This document shows, one piece after another, positions 49,122 through 58,733 of a stretch of DNA of 64,000 bases. The position numbers and the translations under genes were made by a program. This stretch comes from Adineta vaga. Taxonomy: Eukaryota > Rotifera. The stretch covers positions 1,054,001-1,118,000 of the forward strand of contig CP075492.1 in NCBI GenBank assembly GCA_021613535.1, given 5' to 3'. The notes under the pieces are model-generated. The model did no database searches. It saw nothing but the letters and a program-made list of their open reading frames with translations, and had not been told where the DNA came from. Every line of letters starts with the position of its first letter. Position 1 is the first letter of the stretch.

Positions 49122-50238
49122 ATATTATGAAAAAGCACTTCGAATCTTCATAAAAGTATATCCATCTAATCATCCTGGTTTGGCTATAATTTATAATACT
49201 ATTGGAACGGTTTACGCTGACATGAATATTTGTTCCAAAGCACGCGAATTCTATGCAAAACCACTGGATATTCGAGAAAAAATTCTTCCTCAAAACCATC
49301 CTAGTTGGTGTTCCTCATACAATAATATTGCTTTAATCTATTATCAAACAGGGGATTTTTCTAAAGCAATTCACTATTATGAAAAGGCACTTCATATTTT
49401 TAAAACAAATTCCTTTGCCGCATGCCATGCAAGTTTGGCGATTATATATGGCAACATTGCCTTGTTGTATATTGCGAAAAACGAACACTCAAAAGCACTA
49501 GCATACTGTCAAAAAGCACTTGATATCCAAACCGAAGCAGCCTCGAAGAATCATCCTTATTTAGCTGCTTTTTATAACAATATCGGCATGCTATATTACT
49601 CCTTAAACAATAATTCCAAAGCATGCGAATATTATGAAAAAGCTATTGATATGTTTACGAAAAGTCTCCCTGTAAATCATATTGATTTAGCTGCTCCTTA
49701 CAATAACATTAGTGAAGTTTATAGAACAATGAGAGAATATCCAAAAGCAATACTATATTCGAAGAAAGCGCTTGAAATTTATCTGAAAAACTTACCCGCA
49801 GATCATTCTTATCTAGTTGTTTATCACAATAGAATTGGTTTAATGTACAGAAACATGGAAGAATATCCGGAAGCACTTGAATATGATTTGAAAGGTCTCC
49901 AAATATACCATAAATGTCTTCCCGCAAATCATCCCGATTTAGCCATGTGTTACAATAATATTGGCGTAGTATATAAATATATGAATAACTATTCTAAAGC
50001 ACTTGAATACTATACAAAATCGCTTGAAATCTATGAAAAAATCCTTTCTACAAATGATCCCAATTTGGGAACAAGTTACAATAATATTGGTATGCTTTAT
50101 TTCCAAATCGGTGCCTATCAAGATGCTTCCACATATTTTCAACGTGCTTTACAAATTTGGCAACGTACATTATCTCCTAATCATCCTAATCTTCAAAGTG
50201 TAAAAGATCATATTGCCTTAGTCAAAGAGAAACTGTGA
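49045..50238 (+). CDS. TPR (kinesin-light-chain type) protein whose start lies in a telomere-like element
   Basis: The 397-aa frame begins at an ATG inside element 16. Its first about 25 residues (MIAINSSSL, then Thr-His-Pro-His) are translated repeat. From LKYYEKALRIF (about residue 25) it is pure TPR: eight or nine 42-residue units with the NHPxLAxxYNNIGxxY linker, closing HPNLQSVKDHIALVKEKL at a normal stop. It begins in the middle of a TPR helix, so the original 5' part is gone, probably with an upstream domain such as ART. The ORF is otherwise free of stops, so it could be translated from the new ATG. Alternatively it is an unexpressed 3' remnant. Confidence 0.7.
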   Translation: MIAINSSSLTHTHPHPHPHPHTHTLKYYEKALRIFIKVYPSNHPGLAIIYNTIGTVYADMNICSKAREFYAKPLDIREKILPQNHPSWCSSYNNIALIYYQTGDFSKAIHYYEKALHIFKTNSFAACHASLAIIYGNIALLYIAKNEHSKALAYCQKALDIQTEAASKNHPYLAAFYNNIGMLYYSLNNNSKACEYYEKAIDMFTKSLPVNHIDLAAPYNNISEVYRTMREYPKAILYSKKALEIYLKNLPADHSYLVVYHNRIGLMYRNMEEYPEALEYDLKGLQIYHKCLPANHPDLAMCYNNIGVVYKYMNNYSKALEYYTKSLEIYEKILSTNDPNLGTSYNNIGMLYFQIGAYQDASTYFQRALQIWQRTLSPNHPNLQSVKDHIALVKEKL

Positions 50239-50562
50239 CTGATGTTATTTCTCTTTTAAAATATAAGTTTTTAGGTAGAACAGTAGGTAATAGGGCGATC
50301 ATTCTATTCTTGAGAAGAAATCAAAACTTCCTTAACTAAATATATTCTTAAGTAAAGTATTCTCTCGTTATGCGGAGAACGTGTTTGCGCCAACAAAACG
50401 GCGAATTAAAAATGAAAGGAAAAATAATAACGAAAGGTATGAGTTGAACATGACAAACAGAAAAAAACAACAACTTATTACTCATTTATGACGAGACGTA
50501 GCAGACTGAAATGTTAATAGTATGTTATAAGAATTTCAGTTGATGGTATTCTAACAAGTAAG
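50239..50562. other. Intergenic
   Basis: Short spacer between the TPR gene and the ART pseudogene; nothing recognised. Confidence 0.4.
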
Positions 50563-51319
50563 ATGACTTCGAGACCTCGACAATTTTTAGATGAAACACC
50601 TGTTCTATCGTTATCGTATCCAGATACATTAGGTGAAGCTGAATGGATAGAGAGCAACACGTTTATTGATCAATGGAGGTATAGTAAATGGGAAGCTGAG
50701 AATTAGTTATCTACTGTCGAACAAAAACTGGAGAAAACTGCTCAAGATATTCTTCTCGAAGGTGAACAATTGGACAATGATGTTTATAAGAATCAAGCAC
50801 AAGAGATTGCTGGTCTTCTCGTATCAATTGCGAAGAATGACTTTGTGAAAATTCAAAAATTCTGCTTGAATTTATATACAAGAGAAACATTTTTATTTAA
50901 ATTACTCAATGAGGTATTAGGAAATCGTGATACGAACAAAGTCGAAACGCTTAGACCATTTTGTTTGATAGTTTTAGCTAATTATCTGATTATCAATATA
51001 TACAGGTGTTGTTTACCGTGGTGTATTACTTACTCCGGAACAAATGAAACGTTATCAACAAGCGCAACATATCTTTCAACAATGAAATGGTTTCATATTA
51101 ACTACAAAGAATCCAGATTTAGCGATGATTTATAGAAATACATTATTTATAATTACGATAGATGGTTCATATATCAGTGGTCTTGATATTTCATCACTTT
51201 CAAACTTTCCAGAAGAAGAAGAAATTCTTAACTGTCTTGGACGAACATTTTCAACAGCTAAAGTCGAATTTAATACAACAGATAACAAATATCGTATTCG
51301 TTTATCAATGTTTTATTGA
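50563..51319 (+). pseudogene. Mono-ADP-ribosyltransferase pseudogene
   Basis: ATG at 50563 reads TSRPRQFLDETPVLSLSYPD and stops at 50704-50706 (EN-stop). The reading resumes LSTVEQKLEKTAQDILLEGE through RDTNKVETLRPF. A frame change near 51000 gives VYRGVLLTPEQMKRYQQAQ, with the ART Arg, then a TGA, NGFILTTKNPDLAMIYRN and finally NFPEEEEILNCLGRTF, the ExE region, ending at 51317-51319. The order R .. E is that of an ART, but there are two stops and a frameshift and no clear STS. It is not the lost 5' part of the TPR gene, because it lies downstream of it. Confidence 0.65.
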
Positions 51320-52062
51320 TAAATTAGCTGCAAAGAAAACTATGCTATCCCATTCTCATTAAGTTGTATACATCGATTATGATAAAATTCTTTTGTTTCG
51401 TACGAGAACAAAAAAAAATAAGAAAAGCATGTTTTTCTTTCTTGGTATAGTATACTTTCATACAGTGTGTATTTATCGATTTGATCATATTTATTGGAAA
51501 TATATTTATACAGAAAAACGCTTCTATTGATATTAACAATGACATGACATTTGAAAATATTTGACATTTTTTTTTATAATAAATTATTTATTTCAATTTA
51601 AACAATTGTGACGTTTATTTTTCGATATTTTTGTCATGGACATTTTTATTTTTTCATCCAATCTTATGAACGAATAACATTTCTTTATTTGATCTATTTA
51701 TGAACTTACATATCTCTTTTGTATTGAACATTTGTTTTTTCATAAAATTTCTGCATACATGGCTCAATCAAGTACAATTACAATTTGTCAAATGAACTGC
51801 GATGGTATTCGAGCTGACATAAAAACAGTTACAGTACTTCTAGCGATAAATAGAAAAGAACAAAATACCGAATAGAACATATTTATTGAGACGTTTCGAT
51901 AACTACTGTTATCTTCGTCAGTCAAGAAATGATGGTTCACATTCCACCTGGAGGGAAAACGCCGGTTCGAAATATTCAATTGTCATTTGCTTAGCAAATT
52001 TATCTTTGAAGTAAAACCGTTTTTTATTACTTTTTCATGTTGGTTTTAATAAAAAAAGAACG

Positions 52063-52123
52063 AGAATGTGGATGTTGATGGATAAAAATTTGTATGCCTT
52101 GTCTGATCATTATTCACACCCTA
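52063..52123. repeat. Degenerate telomere-like copy
   Basis: GAATGTGGATGTTGATGG and, about 30 bp on, TTCACACCC. Similar in layout but too diverged for certainty. Confidence 0.35.
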
Positions 52124-52234
52124 TCGATTGAACCAAAATCGAATATAGAAGTTGACATTTGGATCTCTAGTAACAATACAAGTAGATGGCTATCGAGTTT
52201 GAAATCATTGAATTCGGAGTATTTTGATTATGTC

Positions 52235-52282
52235 GTGTAAGGGTGCAGGAGTTGAATAGGCGAATACCCAAACCCACCCTCA
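52235..52282. repeat. Telomere-like inverted repeat 17
   Basis: GTGTAAGGGTGCAGGAG, core ttgaataggcgaata, then CCCAAACCCACCCTCATG. Confidence 0.65.
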
Positions 52283-52734
52283 TGTGGGGTTTCAACATCT
52301 CTTTCCTTTTCTTCGTTCTGTTGCACGATGCGACATACACATTGTTCTCCCAATCGATTATGAAAATCAGTGACAGAACCGAAAAAGTGACTAGTAAATG
52401 ATTGTTTTCTTCCATAGCCGATAAAATATTTAGTTGTAAAAAACCCACTGAATCACGTAAAAAAGGTAATAACCATCTATATTAGTCAAGGAAAAAATAC
52501 CGGGCACCATGTGTATTTTATTGAAGATTCGTTTTTCTTTGATGTTGATGAGTTTAATTTTATTTTGAATGTTCTCATAACATTTTATTGAGTAATTAAA
52601 TATATTGCAATCACAATACAACAAAGACTAATTGAATTTTTTCCTGTGACTTCGGACCAACATATATAAATTGTCGTTTCAAAGAATAATAAAAATATAC
52701 TATGTATCGATTATTTATTTTCTAATTAACTAAA

Positions 52735-53029
52735 ATGGCAAAATGGCAAATTCGCGCACATGAGTCAGGAATCACAGATGTTATGAAAATAAATATTTTA
52801 AACACATTACATACTTCGATTGATACATATGGATCATCAAATAAATACGAAATTTGTAAAGATGTAAAAAATTGGCTTCAAAAAACTTATGGAAACTATT
52901 GGGGTGTGATAATTAGTAATGATGGAGGATGATCATAGAGCATCAACTACTTTGAAGAGAAATACTTGTATATCAGAGAAGTCGAGTTGAGTTGGCAGAT
53001 AATCATTCTTCAACAAAGTCTTTAAGGTA
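52735..53029 (+). pseudogene. LC8-like dynein light chain, copy 1, two in-frame stops
   Basis: MAKWQIRAHESGITDVMKIN, then TYGSSNKYEICKDVKNWLQK and TYGNYWGVIISNDGG, follows the layout of LC8 (helix, helix, KKYNPTWHCIVGRNFGS). After a TGA at 52930-52932 and a TAG two codons on, the same frame gives SINYFEEKYLYIREVELSWQ, matching the LC8 C-terminal strands, to a TAA near 53029. LC8 proteins are small dimeric hubs of dynein and other complexes. The two stops imply decay. Confidence 0.5.
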
Positions 53030-53439
53030 AACTACGATTTTTACTAACAGTATGAAACAGAAAATGATAATGATACAGTTTTAGGAGCAAACATGTAGAT
53101 GATTTCAGTATAAACAAATTTATAGATCTAAACATATCAAATAAATTAAAAAAATATTATGTTTATTTTACTTTTCGAATAAAACTTCCATAATCATTGA
53201 GTATATTCAAATAATAATAAATCTTTTATCAATCATTTATAATCATGAAAAAACGTTCTCTCTTAATTCACATTTTTTTTCAGATAATTTAATTTAAAAA
53301 ATCAAATTTATTCTTTTATTGCAAATAAGAGAAAACAAAAATAACATCATCAATACAATCTTGTCAAATCAATGAATGTAAACGTATATGTCGAGTATTA
53401 TGTCTTGATCATTTAAATGAATATGATCTTCTGAAATTA

Positions 53440-53670
53440 CAGATTCAATTAGAATAAATATATTAAGTACATTAATTGATACATATGGATCATTGAAAAT
53501 GAAAGAAATAATCAGAGATAGTCAAAATTGGATTAATGAAACTTATGGAAAACATTGGCACATCAAAATTATTGATCTACAACACAAAATCAATCCTTTC
53601 AAAATATTTCTACAAATGAACATTTATTTATAAAAGAAACAAATTTAGAATGGATGATTTTAATTTTTAA
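53440..53670 (+). pseudogene. LC8-like dynein light chain, copy 2, frameshifted
   Basis: RINILSTLIDTYGSLKMKEI, then QNWINETYGKHWHIKIID, parallels copy 1. After a one-base shift near 53575 it continues QNISTNEHLFIKETNLEWMI and ends LIFK-stop near 53670, like LC8's C terminus. No start codon is visible in frame. Confidence 0.45.
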
Positions 53671-53856
53671 ATGATAAAAAATATAATAAAACTAAGTTAA
53701 AGATGTAAACATCAATATAAAATAGATTTATTTATATCTTCAATTCAATCACAATTAATATTTATTTGTATAAGAATATTTAAAATCTTGTAAAACTACT
53801 TTTAGTAGTTGTTCCTGATTTCTTTCAATAAACAATATGCAAACCTTAATTTAATC

Positions 53857-53925
53857 TTGAAGGATGGGTGCGGTGTGGGTGTAGTTCACAATAGGATATT
53901 CATAGTCACACACCCACACCCTCTA
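53857..53925. repeat. Telomere-like inverted repeat 18
   Basis: AATCTTGAAGGATGGGTG, GGTGTGGGTG, a core tagttcacaataggatattc, then CACACACCCACACCCTC. Confidence 0.8.
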
Positions 53926-54774
53926 ACTACGTTGTCAGAACCTGATGGGCTTTTATCACATACTTCAAGAAGGAAAAAACGAAGTGAATTATTTACATAA
54001 CTTGCCTTTTGATGGTAATATGAATAATTATGTCTAGCAATTTCATATGATTTACGAGCGATGCATGGCAGAACAAGCAAAAGAAAATTATTTTTCTCCA
54101 ACAAGCGAAAGAATAAATAATAGAAACAGCGTGAGATGTTAGATCTTGTAATGTATGCGTGATCCAAAAACAAACAAGGAAATTTCGCAAAAAAATCTAT
54201 ACAAGCAAGATAATACTTTATACTTTCATACAGAGCACAACATTGGTATATATTGCATTGTTATTCTATTCGACACTACATCATTTTTTGTACGACTCAA
54301 ATAAGTATAAGATTGTTTTTTTTTTAAATTATAGTATCTTCAGAGTATCAACCATATATTTTATTCTATTCTCAAATAGTATCATTTATTTTCATTACAC
54401 TATATTATGATATCATAGTTATTTTTTTCCAAGAAATAAAGATTTACCGGATTTTTTTACAAAATGAATACCAGTAAAAACGTTATGATAATGCGCTACC
54501 ATGCACACAAATCAGTCGTAACATAAATATTAAGTCCTATCATTACTATACAGCTGTTCAGAATTGCATGCTTCTCTGAAATATAGGGTGAGGATGTGGG
54601 ATGAGTCACTCTCACCCCCAAGCTCACTGTAAAGTGCGAGGGAAGTACAAGTGAGTGCGCACTCTGAAGTATCGCTTTTTAATAAAACAATAGAATTATC
54701 TAATACGGACAATCATTGCAAGGAAGAATGTAATTAGTTCTCAGGAAAACAACCTTCTTATTCCTTTCAGATCG
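53926..54774. other. Intergenic upstream of the astacin gene
   Basis: AT-rich. The hydrophobic ORF at 54159-54410 and the minus ORFs opposite are not recognised. A missing 5' exon of the astacin gene could lie here. Confidence 0.4.
54583..54627. repeat. Telomere-like inverted repeat 19 (short)
   Basis: TAGGGTGAGGATGTGGG, ATGAGTCA, then CTCTCACCCCCAAGCTCA. Arms are diverged. Confidence 0.5.
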
Positions 54775-56076
54775 ATGCCGCAAAAGACTTTTAAAGCCAA
54801 GCTGCAACCCTCCGGCATAAGTAAAGTGGATTGGGATCCTGATGATGCCCATGTGGACTATAAATTTCATGATCAAGATGAAGATGATTATTTTGATGAT
54901 AGTTCCTTTCGTTACATTATATCTGTCGACCATGACAATGAAGACGAATTGAATGACGAAAAAACGAGGAACGAAGTGCCAAATTATGGAGAAAGCAGTG
55001 ATGAAGAACTAGATTATGTAGAGACTAGTAGTGAAGACAGCAGTAACGAAGAATCAGATTATGAAGAAAGCAGTGATGAAGAACACAAGTATGATGATTT
55101 CCCATTTATGACAACGAACACTGGTCTCTCAACCATTGCAATTAGTGCAAATATCGCACCCAGCGCTCTTAGATGGGATGGCACCAAACTAAAAACAGTA
55201 ATTGCAGCTAAAGCTCGAACGAATAAGAAACCAATTGTTGTTTATTACTACTTTGCTTCAAATATGGAAAAGAAAGAAAAATATAAAAAAGTGGTCAAAG
55301 AAGCTATTCAAGATATAGAGGCAGCAGCGCCTGGTATTAAATTTAAAAACTCTTATGAAACGCAAAATTGTATTCGCATCTGTTACTCAAGCAAACGTGA
55401 AAGTAGCAGCGCGGTCGGAATGCGAGGAGGTATACAAACGCTGAAGTTAGGATGGGCCACAAAGGGTAATGTGCTCCACGAATTAATGCATGCATTAGGA
55501 TTTCTTCATCAACATCAACGTGAAGATCGTAGTGAATATGTTTCTGTTCGTGCATCCAAGAAGAAGACTCCTGATTACGAAAAGAAGGGTGTCCACGGCG
55601 GAGGTAGATATGACGCTAATTCTATTATGCATTACCCTTGTGACGCAACTATGAGAGATATTAAACTTTGGGCACGTCATAACAGTGAATGTCTTAGTAA
55701 TGGTGATAAAATCGCACTTAACGTGTTGTATCCACCTGTGAAAGGAGCTCGCAAATGGAATCCAATGAGAGGAGATACCAAGTTATACTATTGTGGCAAG
55801 GAAAATATGAACCATAACGATGCACCATTTGGCACAGTCGGTAGCGATGGCTTTTGCGGTCCTGATGACGGTCCAAATTGCCACATTTGCCGCTGTTATG
55901 GTGGAATACTAACACGGAAAAATGATCAAGGATATCCAGCAAAACAAGGAGAAACAGGCCTTTTTTATTGTGGTCGAAAAATGAAAACCAATAAGAAAGG
56001 AAAAAAACGACACAATGGTATATGTGGTCCTGATAACGGTATCTGTTGTGAATCATGTTATCGATTATTAGAATAG
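54775..56076 (+). CDS. Astacin-like zinc metalloprotease with acidic N terminus and two Cys-rich tail motifs
   Basis: 433 aa from ATG 54775. Residues 20-110 are very acidic (Asp/Glu/Ser-rich). The protease domain (about 130-310) has the zinc site HELMHALGFLHQHQREDR (His235, Glu236, His239, His245) and the Met-turn SIMHY (283-287). Position 246, usually Glu in astacins (GFxHE), is Gln. Two similar Cys-rich motifs close the protein: YYCGKENM..GFCGPDDGPNCHICRC and FYCGRKMK..GICGPDNGICCESC. Astacins are normally secreted, but no signal peptide is seen. The ATG lies 4 bases after TTCCTTTCAG, a good splice acceptor, so an upstream exon with the signal peptide is likely. Confidence 0.85.
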   Translation: MPQKTFKAKLQPSGISKVDWDPDDAHVDYKFHDQDEDDYFDDSSFRYIISVDHDNEDELNDEKTRNEVPNYGESSDEELDYVETSSEDSSNEESDYEESSDEEHKYDDFPFMTTNTGLSTIAISANIAPSALRWDGTKLKTVIAAKARTNKKPIVVYYYFASNMEKKEKYKKVVKEAIQDIEAAAPGIKFKNSYETQNCIRICYSSKRESSSAVGMRGGIQTLKLGWATKGNVLHELMHALGFLHQHQREDRSEYVSVRASKKKTPDYEKKGVHGGGRYDANSIMHYPCDATMRDIKLWARHNSECLSNGDKIALNVLYPPVKGARKWNPMRGDTKLYYCGKENMNHNDAPFGTVGSDGFCGPDDGPNCHICRCYGGILTRKNDQGYPAKQGETGLFYCGRKMKTNKKGKKRHNGICGPDNGICCESCYRLLE

Positions 56077-56579
56077 TCTAGTGAGAGCAAATCAACTTAT
56101 ATCTGAAGAAAAATACAACCCAATCTGCTATTCTCAACTTTTGTCTTTCAGAAATCAATTTGTTAATCGAAACAAAATTGATTTAAGTATTTCTACGTAT
56201 ATAATTTTATTCAAGAATACAAAATTAAAATATTCTTCAATAACTTTCATTTTATTTTCTGATTATAAACATCAATCAAGGCTCTGTATTGCATTTTAAT
56301 CACAAATAAATATATAAACAACGGAAGCAACAAAAAGACTCTTTTGAGATAGTATACCTCTTCGTCAAAAATGAAATTATTTTTTTCAGCTGAAAATATA
56401 TTTCACGTGTTACATGTATGATGTAGCTTTGAGTGAATGTATCTTATCTCTACTGAAACAGACTCTCAAGAGAAAAAGTTGACTAGTTTGAGATAACGGC
56501 GTATCAGTATCATTTCACATTTGTTTTTCTCTTATAACAAACAATTAATATTATAGTTAAGATCGGACAAAAATTTCAT
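56077..56579. other. Intergenic
   Basis: Nothing recognised; the 72-aa ORF at 56081-56299 is of low complexity. Confidence 0.4.
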
Positions 56580-57859
56580 ATGTCGTGTCCTTTCTTACAT
56601 AATCAACTAATCAATGCAACATTGATAAAACCATCCGTTCGACCTGATCCAACTGTTGGTCAACAAATATGTTTTTATGACCAAATATTTACTTGGACTG
56701 ATAAACATGTTCCACCAAGTAAATTGAATCAATGGCGAAAACATGGTGATTCTTTAATTGATCAATTTTTTCAAGAATATGGTGAACAATTACAAGCTAA
56801 TGATGATACTTATGAATATCTTGAACATTTTCTTGTTACAAATCCTCTAAATACATCATGTTTGATTAAATTCAGTGAATATATTCGTCAACGACCTATT
56901 TGGTTTAATCGTGAACAAATTCTACATGGTCAAAAATTCTTTTTAAAAAATTTACCATCAATGTTAACAACCATTGTATATCATACATTAGTAATAGGAT
57001 ATGGATTTCAACAATTGAATAATATTTTAATAAAAACAAATTATCTTTTATCAAATGATTTGAAGGAAAGTCATCGTCGATTAGTAGAAACATTACAAAT
57101 GATTGCTACAGCTATTTGTGGAGATATTGATCAATTCGATGAAACATTTTCTGATGTAATACGTGTACGTCTTTTACATGGAATGGTTCGATATAAAATT
57201 ATGAAATCTCAACGAATAGAACAATTAATCAAGAAGATTCACTTATAACTCTACTTGAGTTTTCATTTAGTTCATTATTTTGTATTGAACAACATTTTCA
57301 TATTTCATTATCTCATGATGAAAAAGAAGCTTATTTACATTTTTGGCGTTATATAGGATGGTTAATTGGAATTGATGAACAATATCTCATCTATTTATCA
57401 TCATATGAATTAGCTGAAACAATATCACAACCAATTTTTTATCATTTTTATTTACCATCCCAAACTTTAAAACATATGATTCATCATACGTTAATGTCTT
57501 CATATTTTCATGGAGAATTACCTCTTTCATTTCGATTTCATCTTGGTATTTCTCAAATACTTCAAGGAGAACAAGTATCACAAGCACTTCAAATAGATCA
57601 ACCGAAATCGGATCATTTACATTTCTATACTATTCAATTTCTTTTTCAAATTTTTCGATTAATATAATGGTTAGGATCATTTCATTCTATTACATTTAAT
57701 CAATGGATTATTCAAAAAAGTAAACAACAATTATGTCATTTAGTTTAAAATGGTATCAATCATTGACTTAGAAATTTTTCTTTATTTAAAACTGATCAAT
57801 CAATGACATCCAAATCAAAAAATGTATCATTAAAAGAATGTTCATGTCAATTTTATCAA
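56580..57859 (+). pseudogene. MpaB/latex-clearing-type oxygenase (DUF2236), frameshifted and truncated
   Basis: ATG 56580 opens a 222-aa frame with FSEYIRQRPIWFNREQILHG, LVETLQMIATAICGD and VIRVRLLHGMVRYKI, the His/Arg-rich helix of the family. The frame stops at 57248, but homology goes on in another frame from about 57227: NQEDSLITLLEFSFSSLF and EAYLHFWRYIGWLIGIDEQY, matching the family's INQEDxxxTLLxFS...EAYxHxWRYxGxLxG. The shift comes from a small deletion at EQL-INQED. This second frame has TAA at 57665 and more stops afterwards (WLGSFHSITFNQWIIQ), then meets element 20 at about 57860. The family binds heme and acts in oxidative cleavage; this copy is dead as it stands. Confidence 0.65.
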
Positions 57860-57908
57860 AAGAGGGTGTGGGTGAAGAAAAGAGTAATAGCCACACCCAC
57901 ACCCTCAA
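57860..57908. repeat. Telomere-like inverted repeat 20
   Basis: AGAGGGTGTGGG, core tgaagaaaagagtaatag, then CCACACCCACACCCTCAA. The tgaagaa(a/g)a core is shared with elements 6, 9 and 15. It ends the MpaB reading on one side and the GPCR tail on the other. Confidence 0.85.
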
Positions 57909-57911
57909 CCC

Positions 57912-58733
57912 GGAAAGCCATCCGAAATCCATCTCTTCTCCCTTTGAACAAATATTAGTTAATGAATATTTAATAGAAGAATATATTTTTATCAATCTTG
58001 ACGTTGTATCTGCCTCATTGTAAATATGTGGTGCTGTTACTGTTATCGCTGGAACTGTTATACGATTTCGACATCGAATAAATTGTTTCAGTTTTCCTTT
58101 AAGATCCGCTAAAATATGAAGACGCACATAAATGGAATTAACGGCGGCATACACATTGACAATGGAAATAACTACACAAGAAGTTTTCGATCAAAAGATG
58201 GATTCCATAGTAGTCGTCCTAATCGAATAAGAAAATAACCCCCATTTATAAAGAAAAATAAGAAACAAATACTAAATAATTGCACATGTCATTTGTTGAT
58301 CCATTCGATTCTTTTGTTGAATTATTCAAATAAAAAGAATCAAATTAAAACAAAAGATTAAAAATATCAATTCAAAATCATGTATTATTTGTTCCTATAG
58401 AGCCATTATTGTATACTTGCCCATAAATAACAAGCAGCGACATATAATGAACTTTCCTCATCATAATAACGTTCACATGGATAAAAGAAAATAACTGTTC
58501 GTGGCCAATGTTTTCCTGTAAAATAATAATTTAAACAAATTGGAACATCAGTTAATGTTTGAATTGCATTGATAATTAATAAAAGTATAATAACATGATT
58601 ATTTAATGCACGATATAATGATCGAGTACGATGTGTAATATAAAACATAGAATTGATATATCACTAATAATATACTAAATTGAATTGGACGAACAGGAAT
58701 AAGATTTTTCACTATTGTTGTTGTATTATTCAT
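57912..58733 (-). pseudogene. Rhodopsin-type GPCR relic
   Basis: Read leftwards, ATG at 58733 gives NNTTTIVKNLIPVRPIQFSI. A frameshift then leads to RTRSLYRALNNHVIILLLII (TM2) and LYVAACYLWASI (TM3), where a stop replaces the usual ERH. Far downstream (about 58150-57990) are a TM7-like segment and the tail DLKGKLKQFIRCRNRITVP. The order and the R-SLYRxxNNHVII wording fit peptide-receptor-like GPCRs common in bdelloids. The middle (TM4-TM6) is absent or unreadable. Confidence 0.5.

Larger units (their letters stand above)
51320..52734. other. Intergenic
   Basis: AT-rich. Holds element 17 and a degenerate copy at 52063. Minus ORFs at 51340-51567, 51788-51979 and 52167-52448 are not recognised. 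Confidence 0.45.

Noticed and set aside
54159-54410. Hydrophobic 83-aa ORF
   Set aside because: AT-rich sequence gives chance Phe/Ile/Tyr/Leu-rich frames; nothing else supports it.
57786-58154. 122-aa minus ORF as an independent gene
   Set aside because: Part is translated telomere-like arm, and the rest reads as the tail of the GPCR relic.
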